From contig NC_066310.1 of NCBI RefSeq assembly GCF_905404315.1, positions 1,798,001-1,862,000 on the forward strand: a DNA stretch of 64,000 nt, written 5' to 3'. The stretch is from Leptidea sinapis (taxonomy: Eukaryota > Arthropoda > Insecta > Lepidoptera > Pieridae). Below are positions 21,660-32,654 of this stretch, one piece after another; position 1 is the first letter of the stretch, and every line of letters begins with the position of its first letter. The notes under the pieces were generated by a model, which did no database searches, was not told the origin of the DNA, and saw nothing but the letters and a program-made list of their open reading frames with translations. The translations under genes and the position numbers were made by a program.

Positions 21660-22300
21660 CAGATATATCACGGAGAGTGCCTGTAGGAGTTGTTTAGGTT
21701 GATACCAGTAGTGGAATTCCATCCGCACCATGTTGACATCTGGTCTTCTACCACTGTGTGTTTTGCGAACCTTGTGCCTCACACAGCCACAGCACAGTGG
21801 CTTTGTGGAATCAATTACCGGCTGCAGTTTTCTCGGACCGTCATATACTCAGGGTTATACAAATGATTTAAGTTTTCTTTAGTGTTAATTCCGCCAATAT
21901 TTGTTTTTAAAACAATTCAACACGTGTTTCGACATCACAATCAGTCTCGTGCCAGATTTTGGCTAGACAATACGTCCTGAGGATGCCCCGTGTAGAGGCG
22001 AAACACATGTCGAATTGTTTTAAAAACAAATATTAGCGGAATTAACACTAAAGAAAACATAAATCATTTGTATAATTATGGATTTCCGCAAAGTAACGCC
22101 TAATTCAATAAATTTTATATACTCAGGGACCAAAAAGAATAGAGCATATTCCTCACCTCAGGCTGACAACGCATCTCTTGAAGACTGGTGTTGCGGATAT
22201 CCATGATCGGTTATCTCACCACTTCCTATCCATGAGCCTCTTTTCCTTTGCCCCCTCTTATATAAATAAAAATGATATCATTGTCCATAAACTTTGGCCT
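21660..22300 (+). mobile_element. LINE C-terminal/3' UTR fragment, interrupted
   Basis: The plus-strand frame before 21855 reads STVALWNQLPAAVFSDRHILR, the LWN-LPAAVF signature of non-LTR C-termini. After removal of the insertion at 21855-22128 the same frame continues with DQKE and a stop at about 22140. Then follow UTR sequence (CATCTCTTGAAGACTGGTG) and a TATATAAATAAAA end near 22270. Confidence 0.6.
21843..22128. mobile_element. foldback insertion with 12-bp flanking direct repeats
   Basis: ATATACTCAGGG at 21843-21854 is repeated at 22117-22128. Between them lie 75-base inverted arms (21857-21931 and 21999-22073, four differences by eye) around a 67-base spacer, then a short 3' end 'cctaattcaataaatttt'. 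It splits the LINE C-terminus at 21660-22300. The long flanking repeat and 3' tail suggest retroposition; the inverted arms are unusual for that. Confidence 0.75.
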
Positions 22301-22390
22301 CTAATTTTGAGGCCTTCATGGCCCCCGTCTTTTATCGCTGTAAAAGCTATTTATTAAGGGACGTTTTAAGTTGTTAGCGGGTGTCCACAT

Positions 22391-22790
22391 ATGTTGACAT
22401 CTGAGCCCGAGATATGGTATGGTATAGGGGCTCCTGTTTCCGCAATTAAACCACTAGTATGGGTCCATTTTGCGTGCAGTATTGGCCAGTTACTCCAACC
22501 AGCCCAGCTCCGTCCAGAAGTTCAGAACATTCCTGGGGTGTTCGCAGACTTCTTGGAGCGACTTCGTATTAGTTAAGCATCCCGCACATTCTAGGATTAC
22601 GTGAGTGACCGTTTCGTCCTCGACTAGACAGCCTCTACACTTAGGGCAAGACGAAAAGGTTAGTGATGTGTGACCCGTTAGGTTGCCCACGATTATATGG
22701 ATGTCGTGGCTGTTGAGGCTGATAAGTCTACGTGTCAGTTTGGGCGACAGTGGAGGTATCGCTTCAATCGACTGTCTAGAGTCACATTCA
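22391..22790 (-). mobile_element. LINE 3' end, RNase H-type C-terminus
   Basis: The minus strand from ~22790 encodes SIEAIPPLSPKLTRRLISL, NSHDIHIIVGNLTGHTSLTF, SCPKCRGCLVEDETVTHVIL-ECAG, and ends NFWTELGWLE before a stop near 22490. The GxLTGH...CxxC...ETxxHxxxECP order is the zinc-knuckle-like end that follows RNase H in several insect LINE clades. The adjoining 22391-22480 is its 3' UTR, repeated at 9735-9825. Confidence 0.7.
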
Positions 22791-22799
22791 AAAATAAAT

Positions 22800-23120
22800 A
22801 CATTTTATAAAGGAAAATATATTTTGCATAATAATTGACACATAACAAGTTTTAAGATAAATTATTCAATCATAATTTCAGTATTCCTCACTCAAAGAGC
22901 ACACCAGCTACTTGAAGGTAATTGTAAATTAGAATGTCTTAACGTCAGATGGTTAGGTTAGAATTTATGCCAGCAATCTGGGTGAAGACGGTGGTCCGTG
23001 AGGAATTGTTTTAATTAAACATTCTAATTGACTCATAAATAGCGACGAGAACTTTTAGCGAGTTATGACGTCTGGCTTGATAGTGAACGTTCCGGAAAAC
23101 TGAAAACATTTGGGTTGCTT
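22800..23120. other. no gene recognised
   Basis: AT-rich and ordinary; no repeat match found. Confidence 0.35.
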
Positions 23121-23140
23121 TTAAGTGGGATAACTATTTA

Positions 23141-23385
23141 CCAGTGAAGGGCAACAGCGCCGATTTCTGCCGTGAAGCAGTAATGTGTAAACATTATTGT
23201 GTTTCGGTCTGAAGGGCACCGTAGCGTGTGAAATTACTGGGAAAATGAGACTTAACATCTTATGGCTCAGGGTGACGAGCGCAAATGTAGTGCCGCTCAG
23301 AATTTTTGTGTTTTTTAAGAATCGAAATGGGCAGGATATCTCAAATTCCTGTTCGTCTCGTCCCTTATTGTCATAAAAAATAAGT
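23141..23385 (+). mobile_element. SINE-A, slightly truncated
   Basis: Sense orientation, from ACCAGTGAAGGGCAACAGCGCC to TTGTCATAAAAAATA. It lacks part of the first 50 bases and has a deletion removing the right arm of the internal hairpin (after 'tttttaagaatcg'). Confidence 0.75.
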
Positions 23386-23394
23386 GTTAAAGCA

Positions 23395-23880
23395 TGGCAT
23401 TCAATTCAAATTCAAATTCAAATATGTTTATTCAAAACAGGATGTGAAATCACTTATTGAAAGTCAAAAAAAAACTACCACCCATTCCAAAATGAATGCC
23501 TCAGGCCTGAGAAGAATGGGCGCAACAAACTCAGCGGGCTTTTTTTTCATCAATAATATGTTTTACAATTAAAGTAACATTAACAAAGTAACAATGTACA
23601 ATTAAACTTATTATTTAATACCCTGAGGGCGGTTGCTCCATTCCCTATGTGTGGTATCATTAAGAAATTCATTTATGTTATAGTAACCTTTACCACACAA
23701 ACGTTTTTTAACAATTCTTTTGAATAACGTAATACTTTTGTTTTGAACGTTTTCTGGGATCTTGTTGTAAAAGCATATACATACTTCCTCTGGAGATGCC
23801 TCAGGAGATCGCCAAACTATGGAACGAGAGTCAAATATCAACTCCACGAAGGGCTTGGTGAATTTTCCTTTAGGAGTTAC
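23395..23880 (-). mobile_element. LINE-D 3' end with C-terminal ORF
   Basis: The minus strand from 23847 to 23611 reads VCICFYNKIPENVQNKSITL, FKRIVKKRLCGKGYYNINEFLND, HREWSNRP and a stop, then a UTR with 'gctgagtttgttgcgcccat' (reverse) and a terminal (ATTTGA)n near 23400-23420. The same C-terminal peptide is at 38137-38320 and 48170-48325. The upstream catalytic domains are missing. Confidence 0.7.
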
Positions 23881-23950
23881 TTACAGAACCCCTAATTGCA
23901 TCACAGTGTGCATAAAAACATATTTCATTTAAATTAATAATAACATATTT

Positions 23951-24105
23951 TTGATGAAAAAAAAAAAAGCCCGCTGAGTTTGTTGCGCCCATTCTTCTCA
24001 GGCCTGAGGCATTCATTTTGGAATGGGTGGTAGTTTTTTTGACTTTCAATAAGTGATTTCACATCCTATTTTGAATAAAAATATTTGAATTTGAATTTGA
24101 ATTGA
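23951..24105 (+). mobile_element. LINE-D 3' terminus, inverted relative to 23395-23880
   Basis: From TTGATGAAAAAAAA to ATTTGAATTTGAATTGA this is the near-exact reverse complement of 23401-23553. The two form inverted arms of ~150 bp separated by ~400 bases. Confidence 0.75.
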
Positions 24106-24425
24106 ACTACCTCCTGAACGGCTGGATTGATTATGAAGATTTTTTTGTGTGTTCCAGTGAATTTGACATGAGTGTGTGTCTTCAGGTGGATTCGAGAATG
24201 GTTTAGATTCACAATTGAACAACCTCCTAAACGGCTGGACTATGGCCGACTTTGATGATTTTTCTTGTGTGTTCCAGTGAATTTCAGATTGGTGTAGATT
24301 CTCAATTCCTTCCATATAATATAATTCTCCTGCTCATGTGTATGTTAGTGAACTCCTCCTAACGGCTAGACTGATTTTTCAAATTTAAGACGTGTGTACA
24401 AGACAACGTCTGTCGGGTCCACTTG
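24106..24425 (+). mobile_element. Helitron-related 3' end with internal subrepeats
   Basis: Two near-copies of a phrase with 'cctcctgaacggctgga', 'ttgtgtgttccagtgaattt' lie at ~24110-24160 and ~24220-24290, followed by a third 'ctcctcctaacggctaga' at 24353. The end ACAACGTCTGTCGGGTCC is the Helitron hairpin/terminus seen at 46.6 kb, but CTAG is replaced by CTTG. Confidence 0.5.
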
Positions 24426-24646
24426 TATCCTATATAAAATTTTATTTTAATTTAAAAAAATAGGGTTTGCACTACATTTTAGATTCGACCTTCAGGAGTA
24501 CGATATTTATTTATTTAATTCAGAGAGATCTCCATATATATTAGTAAATGTATTTGTAACATACGTATGTAATGTATTAGTAAGATATGACGGCATACTT
24601 AACTTTATTTTGACCAAAGTGTGGTTTGAGTCCTTTTTACTTAGCT

Positions 24647-24977
24647 ACATCCATTTTTTTTATGAAAATAAGGGACGAGACGAGTAGAACGTTCAGCTGG
24701 TGGTGATTGATACGCCAAGCCCATTACAATGCAGTACCGCTCAGGATTTTTGAAAAAGCCAAAAATTCTCAGTGGCACTACAGTTGCGCTCGACACCTTG
24801 AGACATAAGATGTTAAGTCTCATTTGTAATTTCACCCAGTAATTTCACTGGCTACGACGCCCTTCAGACCGAAATACAGCAATGTTTACACATTACTGCT
24901 TCCCGGTAGAAATAGGCACCGTTGTGGTACCCATAAACTAGCCGGCATCCTGTGCAAAGGAGCCTCCCACTGGTAAA
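24647..24977 (-). mobile_element. SINE-A, near full length
   Basis: All blocks present from 'ttttttttatgaaaataagg' to 'aaaggagcctcccactggt'. It carries a small duplication ('tttgtaatttcacccagtaatttcac') near 24822-24848. Confidence 0.85.
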
Positions 24978-25820
24978 ATTAAAGTGCTTGGCTCACCTAA
25001 AAAGCTTATAGCATCTACAGACTGTCAAATAAACCGAAAGCCTCAGCTGATACAAAACGAAATCAAATAAATATCCTTAGATCAGTATCCTAACAGAATC
25101 TGCCAGCAATAGATTTTCAATTTACTTGAAACGAATTAGGGTCCCGTAGATGAGTACGTCATCAATTTAGCTCGGAGCGGGTTCCGGCTCGCCTTGTATT
25201 TATCAGGGCTAAAACCTAAGACGACGGTATGTGAGACATAACATGGACATGCCAGTTCATTTGTAAACATTTTATTTACCACACATAGTAACTATCATTA
25301 CAGGTATTACCTAATGCGACAGTTACAAACAAACAAGAATAACAAACACAGCAAACAGCAAACAAATCAATCTAAAACTAATAATACAATCAAACATTAC
25401 ATTTCAAATAATACATCAGACCAGAAAATACCAAAAAACTTGAACATTACAATTCTTTCCCATAACATACTACATATTGCGAGTTCACTCCACGTACACT
25501 CAAAAATGTCCATCATCAAACATCAAAGTAATCGAATACTTTTACAGCGATCGCTGAAATTAGTGACTGTTGTAAGATTAATCATAAAAGCTTGAGAGGG
25601 TGATATGAAAAATTCGAACAAGTAACGTCAAGTTTTACATCATAAACTTCTACAGACTACTTATTTATTATAAATTATATCGCGGTCACAACTCACAGCA
25701 ACAGTTAATATTCAATTTTAATAGAGTCCACTGTTCATTTAAATTATTAGAATCAATTCTTGCAAGACAATACGTACAATCTTTTGACAATTGATCTGAT
25801 ACATAATAAGGGAGTTCTGC
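24978..25820. other. no gene recognised
   Basis: Contains a low-complexity A/C-rich frame at 25314-25595 that encodes mostly N, K, Q and T and is not called a gene. Otherwise ordinary AT-rich sequence. Confidence 0.4.
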
Positions 25821-25821
25821 T

Positions 25822-26122
25822 TTTTTTAATGGAAATAAGGGACGAGACGAGCATGACGTTCAGCTGATGGTAATTGAAACGCTCTGCCCATTACAATGCA
25901 GAGCCGTTCAGGGTTCTTGAAAAACCCAAAAATTCTGAGCAGCACTACAATTGCGCTCGTCACCATGAGACATTTGCCCATTAATTTCACTAACTACGGC
26001 GCCCTTCAGACCGAAACACAATAATGCATATACATCACTGTTTCACGGCAGAAATAGGCACCATTTGGTACCGTTTTTTACCCATAATCTAGCCGGCATC
26101 CTATGCAAAGGAACCTCCCACC
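25822..26122 (-). mobile_element. SINE-A
   Basis: Runs from 'tttttttaatggaaataagg' to 'aggaacctcccacc'. It has a ~15-base deletion after GACATTTGCCC (the TAAGATGTTAAGTCTC block is lost) and a short TTTT insertion near 26075. Confidence 0.82.
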
Positions 26123-26464
26123 GCTGCTGTCGTAGCAACTCTTGTATTCAATCAGGTAAATTTACCTGACAATTATTGGATAAAAAAGCATCATAAATCT
26201 TTTAATGCTTTTGTAATGTCCACAATTTGATACCGTGCACTGTGCGGTGTGCAGTGGTTTCAAAATGATAATTGACAAGAATGCGTTCGGGATTTATAGC
26301 GAGCGTGGCGGTTCCAATTTATAGCTCGGACACAGAAACCGCTGAAAGCTGAGTGTGCTCGTTATTATTGCTGTGTTTGTTTCAGTTTTATTTGTAGTAG
26401 GAGTGCATGAATGGATGAAGACAATATATTATAAACTACGAATAAAATGTATATTCAAATAAAT
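26123..26464. other. no gene recognised
   Basis: Less AT-rich near 26225-26370. No frame or repeat supports a call. Confidence 0.35.
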
Positions 26465-26840
26465 CAATCTCTTAACTATATGTACAATACTATGATTACA
26501 TTAAAATAAAATTATAATTACGGGGAAGCGGACCAAGAATACTGGCAGCATTTCCGCGTTGGATAGCTAGACCGATCCGTTGACCGAAATAGCTGCCAAT
26601 GATTGGTTCTCCGCACCTCTGGACCCCACGGGCCAAGTGTCTTGACATCAGACGGCACAAAATTGTAAGACTCATTGAGACCGACATATTTGGGACGCTT
26701 TTTGTCTTCGGCAGTCGAAGCAGCAGCCCCAGCACCAACTGACGTAACTTGAACATGAGATGGAGCCAGAGTGTCGACGCAAGTCGCGTCCCACATCAGC
26801 GCCCTTCCCCGTGCCCAAGTCACCAGCGTCAGATATAAGC
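26465..26840 (-). mobile_element. Family-W element, coding remnant
   Basis: The minus strand encodes VTWARGRALMWDATCVDTLA, PSHVQVTSVGAGAAASTAED, KKRPKYVGLNESYNFVPSDV, KTLGPWGPE and, in another frame, GQRIGLAIQRGNAASILGPL. So there is a frame break near 26600, with about 40 residues shorter spacing than in the 35.7 kb copy. The 3' UTR (26465-26515) matches 35750-35790. Confidence 0.68.
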
Positions 26841-27094
26841 TACATGCCACATCTTTGAACAGTATTAATAAGAACATCACGTAAGAGCTTTAATGTTATG
26901 CATAGAGCAAAACTCCGGAAATCTTCACAAAAATGACAATAAACAAATGCTTTAAAAAATTTGTAAGTTTTTTGATTGGAAGTAAAATTGAAAGTATCGG
27001 GCTTATTAACATTATTAAGGCTAATTGGATTAATGGTGATTATAAAAATTGTAAGGTACTATTGACTTGGGCTTGCTGTTATTAATATGGAAGA

Positions 27095-27435
27095 GTAACT
27101 TGCTTTCCACACCAGAGGAATAAAAAGAGCGTAATCTTTTAGAAAGGTATCACTTTAACTTTTTCTTGAAGGTAACCAATAATATCGTATCAGCACAAAT
27201 ACACCGCACAAGAATACCCATTCCATAGTTAAATTATGCTTGGAAGAAAGTTCCCTGAACATCGCACAGTAGAGGAATACCAGACATCCAGATGGTGGGG
27301 ATGATATCCTAATTTGTGGGGTGCAGTGCGAAGGTGGAATGCTCGGCTGCAGCTCCTATTAACAATAATGCGGTGGAAAACACAATGAAGCGACATCTGT
27401 ACGCGTGTAGTGATCAGCCGTTCACAGAGATTTTT
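27095..27435 (-). mobile_element. LINE-B 3' fragment
   Basis: Same order of blocks as 16330-16680 ('cttgaaggtaacc', 'aacaccgcacaag', 'ggaagaaagttccctgaac', 'catccagatggtggggatga', 'gtgcgaaggtggaat', 'acaatgaagcgacat'), with several small indels that break the frame. Confidence 0.7.
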
Positions 27436-27439
27436 ACCT

Positions 27440-27914
27440 TGCTGAAACAGCTCGATATTAATATAATTATTATTAAATGTTATATATCATTTAATAATAT
27501 TATCTTTTCTTAAGTAACTTAATGCCAGGCAAAGCCTTTGGCTACTATCTTTATATATAAGTATAGTATTATAATATTACTGTTGCATTTGTCCATTTGA
27601 ATAAATATATAATCGGGTCTTATGTTTTTAAATCATAGTTCGCATACAGATATGTGTTTTATAATAACAATAAAATTTTATTTCAGGGATAAAATCCCAT
27701 ATCGCAATATTTTGTCGTACATGTAAATAAAATAGTATATAATAAAGAACAATTATTACGTTCAGCAGATTATATCAGTCAAAAAACATCGTCATTTAAT
27801 TGCGGTTTTTGTCATGATGCACGCGAGTCCAGTAGCTCGAAGATGGAGCAATTCATGCGGTGTTTTCCGACACCTGCAGCATATTCCCGAATCACGCAAC
27901 AGAAGATGTCAGTT
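27440..27914. other. no gene recognised
   Basis: AT-rich; short frames only. Confidence 0.35.
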
Positions 27915-28213
27915 TTTTTTATCACATTAAGGAATGAGACAAGCAGGACGTTCAGCTGATGGTAATTGATATGCCCTGCCCATTACAATACACTCAGGAT
28001 TCTTGAGAAACCCAAAAATTCTGAGCGGCACCACAATTGCGCTCGTCACCTTAAGACGATAATAGTTAAGTCTCATTTACCCAGTAAATTCATTAGCTAC
28101 GGTGCCCTTCCGAGCATAACATAATAATGCTTAAACATTACTGCCTCACGGCAGAAATAGGTATTGTGGTACCCATAATCTAGCCTGCATCCTGTGTGCA
28201 GGAGCCTCCGTGG
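27915..28213 (-). mobile_element. SINE-A
   Basis: From 'ttttttttatcacattaagg' to 'tgtgtgcaggagcctcc'. It is missing 'tgcagtgccg' in the left arm of the internal hairpin and carries 'cttaagacgataatagttaag' instead of the usual block. Confidence 0.8.
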
Positions 28214-28724
28214 AAAATCCTGCCTACGGCATATGAGTCCCACAACAGTATCATAGCAGTTTCAATCAGAGCACGATGTACGTGAATGAGCCGTCAGAAT
28301 CTTTCGTAAAGCAACTCCTTATGTCTATTTCCAACTACCCTCAAAACAAATCAACCGTTAAAACGCAATACAAAATGTATAGAGGCTTTCATTCACACAA
28401 TAGACTACGCGCCGTCAATTACAGACCCACTTGTAGCCACAAAAGATATCTCCCTTTTAAATTTCATCTTCTCGCAGACATTCCATTGTTTTCGGCAAAA
28501 ACTGATTCCGCATTACAGCACTAATGCAACGATGTTTCTTACAAAAGATTTGAGCTCGCACCATGTTCAACCGCTTCCAAATAATATTTTAACAACATTC
28601 TACATTATAATGAATAAACCCGATTTTCTTTTACATTCCATGTACAAAAATGTGTAAACGCTTAATTTAAATGCATCTTCATTGCATCGGATACCGGCTA
28701 TTAATGTCCAAGTATTATAAGACT
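28214..28724. other. no gene recognised
   Basis: An 82-codon frame at 28276-28524 (+) has ordinary composition but no motif, splice signal or repeat match, so it is left uncalled. Confidence 0.4.
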
Positions 28725-28840
28725 TTTTTTATCGAAAAGGAGGACAACGAGCGTAGGATTCACCTGGTGTTAAGTGATCACCGCTGCCCACATTAACTTG
28801 CAACACCATAGGAATCACAGGAGCATTGCCGGCCTTTAAT
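28725..28840 (-). mobile_element. LINE-B 3' terminus
   Basis: About 115 bases, from TTTTTTTATCGAAAAGGAGGAC to CATTGCCGGCCTTTAA, match the terminal part of LINE-B; no coding part. Confidence 0.65.
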
Positions 28841-29650
28841 GTAGTTTACTCCTCAAGGACGATTGTCTTTCAACAGGTACTAAACAAAATCAAGTCCAAT
28901 GGAGTCGGTTACAAACAGACATACAGCAGAAGCTAATAATATAATAAAAAAAATATAGATAAAAAAAATAATAGGTTAGGTTAAGAATTGTCTATTTAGC
29001 GTTAAATGCGCTATATATACTGTCCATATTAAATAAAACATTTAATTATTTGCATAGCTCATATAAATTTGTATGAACTATACTGATAATTCAATATTTA
29101 ATAAATACAAAGCACACATGTTTATATATACAATACATGTCATATTAATGTATGAATTATTGTAACTTTTAGTACCCACGTGCTTATCAGATTTTCCGGT
29201 ACTATTATTTACACTACTTTCTTCCATAATTTATACAATTTTCACTTCACTCTATGAAAGTATAATAATAAATCAATTTCAATAATATAATAAAGCTTCA
29301 AAATACAAGAAAAGAAAAATGATGTTTGCTATTCGTATCACTGCAATACAACTAATATAGGGACCGAACGTCTAGACTGTTATGGCAACTGAAAAGTGAA
29401 AGGTGCGCGAGAAATTATGCGCACCAACAACGTTACTATCCCTTTTGATGAGTATGTTTTACTCTCCATATTTTACTCATACCGGGCGCCTTATATGAAA
29501 ATCGATTCTTAAGGAGTAAACTCTAAAAACACAATGCAAGTAAAACTTTTTTTTCTCAAAATAAGATATTAATATCAGCATAATAAAAGAGATATTTTTT
29601 TAATATATTATGCGTTACTTATTCATTACATAAAAATATTATGTAATCTG
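28841..29650. other. mostly unannotated; fragment of family C near 28905-28945
   Basis: 'gagtcggttacaaacagaca' and 'cagaagctaataa' match the right half of the 4990-5225 element. The rest is AT-rich without recognisable features. Confidence 0.4.
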
Positions 29651-29654
29651 ATAG

Positions 29655-29935
29655 GACGCTTCTTTGCACAGGATGCCGGCGAACTTGTACCACAACGGCG
29701 ATCAATTTCTGCCGTGAAGCATGTGATGTGTAAGTATTATTATGTTTCTGTCTGACGGGCGCCGTAGCTAGTGAAATTATGGGCAAATGATACTAATAAT
29801 GATGATAAAATGATGCTCAGAATTTTGGTTTTTCAAGAGTGGTGGCATTGCATTGTAATGGGCATGGCATATCAATTACCATCAGCTGAAAATCCTGCTC
29901 GTCTCGATCCTTATTGTCATAAAAAGGTGTGTTGT
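29655..29935 (+). mobile_element. SINE-A
   Basis: Sense orientation, from 'gcttctttgcacaggatgcc' to 'ttattgtcataaaaagg'. Part of the centre is deleted (the left arm and the CTTATGTCTCAAGG block). Confidence 0.78.
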
Positions 29936-29939
29936 TCGT

Positions 29940-31660
29940 ATTTACGCACTGGCTCACACTTAAATCTGACTCGGATAACCCGACTTGAAAGCAGTACCTG
30001 AAATTAATGATTCAACTTCACACCTACCCGCGGCCGGCTGTAATGCGAAATGTGATAGATGGACGAAAAAATTAAAATTATTAGCACTTGATACAATATA
30101 ATAAGACGGTTGAACACAGAATAGACAATTCCCCGCAAGTACAGACACGAACGTCGGAAGGCTTAACTTTCCAACGCTTTCAGCAGCTCATTTATTCCGC
30201 TATCAATAAATCTGTTTTCTTTTCTAATACATGACTTCTTATTTTACAGTTTCCTGTGAATTGTATGGGCTGGTTTTTTAAACATAATCAAACTCACTAT
30301 ATCTGCTTTATTACACTGTTAAGACTATTTGATGACGTGTGTGTGAAATTGTAATAAAATGAAATTTATGTAAATAAAATGCGTCGAATACTCAGTGTAC
30401 ATTAAAGATCTAAAATTTATAGTACCTAGTGTCTTCTATTCGGCTATTTTAAATTTGCATGCAATACCTTATCTGATAATTTTAAAAATCTTTTACATTA
30501 TAATTTTTTTTTGTCAATTAACCATTTAAACAGAAGTTAAGAGGAAAAAGAATTTTCAATCGCTGATTTAATAAGTCAAAACTGGCAAGTCAAGTGGATT
30601 TATCACTGGCCTGTATAAGTACTACTGGACTGGCTGTTCCATATGTTTGACAGCAAATTGTTGTGCTTATTTGAAGCGCCACTCGCGAGCGTCCAGAGAA
30701 CTAATTTTGACGTATAATACAAATAGTTGCGAAGGAACGTACAATACTCTGAAGTATTTTTACATTTTGAGTTAATCTCGTTCGTTTTCCATGTTATTTA
30801 TACTTCAAGAATCAACGTAATAAAGTACACAACTGTTTTTTGTAGATTTCCCACGATCTACCGATGTTTGCTAAGGTTGTCATCACTAGTTTTAGTACCG
30901 CAGACACATGGCCACCAGCGCCAAAATGGCGAATATCAAACAGGCACAAAAGCATTTTGACAGCCGCCAGTCCAGTGGTATATAGGAGAGGTTAGTGGGA
31001 TTTACCCTTTTGAAATATTGATTTGGTGAAATAATATTAAATTTTAAACAATAATAAGTAAGTTTACTGTAGTAATTATTGTATGTGAGTTTCTTAATGA
31101 CAGACGATTGTTTTAGTATATTATATACTTCATGTATCGCTGATAATTTTAATAATAAAACTCTCTAATTATATCGACGTATACAAATTACAACTTAAAT
31201 AATATAAAGTTTAACCATTTCTCGTCGTTGCTGAAATTTAAAACTCACTATTACTGAGCTTTCTACAAAGTCACCACAATCCATCCAACAAATAGAATTA
31301 AATACAAAAAGCTTTTAAATTAAAAGCACAAACGTTGATTTGTAGCAAAGTTAAAAGCTCTGTATCAATCTTTGCCATTGAGGTGAGTCTGGTAAACTAG
31401 CAGAGTCACTTTGCGATTTGTCAATGTACCAGCAGTACTAGATAAATGCCTTAACTTTTCTGTTGACTTTTTTTCCCCATCATTGATTTTGCGATCAGTC
31501 CTTGGACTATAAGAGCTGAGGTTTAGTTGGGAACTTATTCTCTTTTAACATCAACGCTTCATTGTGGACTGTTAAATCCATTATAGCATATTTTCAAAGG
31601 TGCATTCTATGAACTGGTCTAGCCTGCTTATTGTTCACAATAAAAAAGTGTTAATATATA
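29940..31660. other. no gene recognised
   Basis: Ordinary AT-rich sequence. A less AT-rich patch at ~30640-31000 (with 'gccactcgcgagcgtccaga' and 'cagccgccagtccagtggta') has a transposon-like look, but I can find no second copy in the window. Confidence 0.35.
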
Positions 31661-31662
31661 AA

Positions 31663-31972
31663 ACAGTGGGAGGCTCCTACGCACAGGATGCCAGCTAGAT
31701 TATGGGCACCACAACGGCACCTATTTCTGCCCTGAAGCTGTGATGTGTAAGGATTACTGTGTTTCGGTCTGAAGGGCGCCGTAGCTAGTCAAATTACTGG
31801 GCAAATAAGAATTAACATCTTGTCTCAAGGTGACAAGCGCAGTTGTAGAGCCGCTCAAAACGTTTGGGTTTTTCAAGAACCCTGAGCGGCACTACATTGT
31901 AATGGGCAGGGCGTATCAATTACCATCAGCTGAACGTCCTGCTAGTCTCGTCTCTTATTGTCATAAAAAGGC
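31663..31972 (+). mobile_element. SINE-A, full length
   Basis: Runs from 'cagtgggaggctcctacgca' to 'cttattgtcataaaaagg'. Both hairpin arms are recognisable (GAGCCGCTC...GAGCGGCAC, 31850-31893). Confidence 0.87.
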
Positions 31973-32139
31973 ACTTATAAAGTAACTCAACGAAAATCGT
32001 GTAAGGTTTATACGTGGCTACCAGATTGTTATAAAATACTTTTATTTATCTAATTTTATTTTATTAACATGATTTCAAACATAATGACTATACAAATAAT
32101 CTTTTTAATATAGTATTTGCCTACTATGATTGCAAATCT

Positions 32140-32312
32140 GAAGAGCAGTGGGTGACGGACAGATATCCATTACGGCGTCAATTGCGACCATGTAACGGAC
32201 GCAGTGTTGGTAGGCCCACCAAATGGACAAATGATCTCGTCAATATCGCTGAAATTAGTCGTTTGAGGGCAGCGCAGGATAGGCCGTCGCGGAGATCTTT
32301 GAGGATAATAAA
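32140..32312 (+). mobile_element. RTE C-terminal fragment
   Basis: In one frame: VTDRYPLRRQLRPCNGRSVGRPTKWTNDLVNIA, then RLRAAQDRPSRRSLR. This is the RTE ending (RTDGRW...GRSVGRPPTRW-DDLVKI...RAAQDR--WKSL) with many substitutions. The final QQWTS is missing. Confidence 0.65.
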
Positions 32313-32650
32313 AATAATAGTATAAAAATAATTGTATTTTTTTACAATCTTGTTAATTAATCTAATTCTAGTTACGATTATTGTTATATTTGGAGTTGCT
32401 GTCAGCCAAGGTAGGTTTGTAACTAAATACATAGTTAAAGGTGAGATGTGCTAGTGGCGCACGCGCGACGTGAGCAGGAGAGAGGCGAGAACGGGGCCAC
32501 GGCGGGAGCTCACCGATTGCAAAAATAACAATAATCGTAACTAGAATTAGATCGTATAAAACACACAATTATTTTATATAATCTTATTGAAGTCGGTTGT
32601 TTTTTATTAAATTTTTTTAAAGGATTAAAACGCGTGTAATTGTAACTGTT
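32313..32650. mobile_element. Family-F repeats in inverted arrangement
   Basis: 'taattctagttacgattatt' occurs at ~32361-32380 and its reverse complement at ~32532-32551, so the ends form inverted arms around a GC-rich core (32445-32515). The right side continues with 'gaagtcggttgttttttatt' and 'aaaacgcgtgtaattgtaac', the reverse of the family's ends. Confidence 0.55.
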
Positions 32651-32654
32651 TTAC

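Noticed and set aside
25314..25595. 93-codon plus-strand frame
   Set aside because: Low-complexity A/C-rich sequence giving N, K, Q, T runs; no start context, splice sites or motif.
26518..26880. Host gene of 120 codons on the minus strand
   Set aside because: It is the Family-W coding remnant, present in at least three other places.
28276..28524. 82-codon frame between SINE-A and LINE-B
   Set aside because: Ordinary composition and no motif; a frame of this length can arise by chance.
30640..31000. Less AT-rich patch considered as promoter or transposon
   Set aside because: No second copy in the window, no TIRs, and no ORF or initiator motif that would decide between them.
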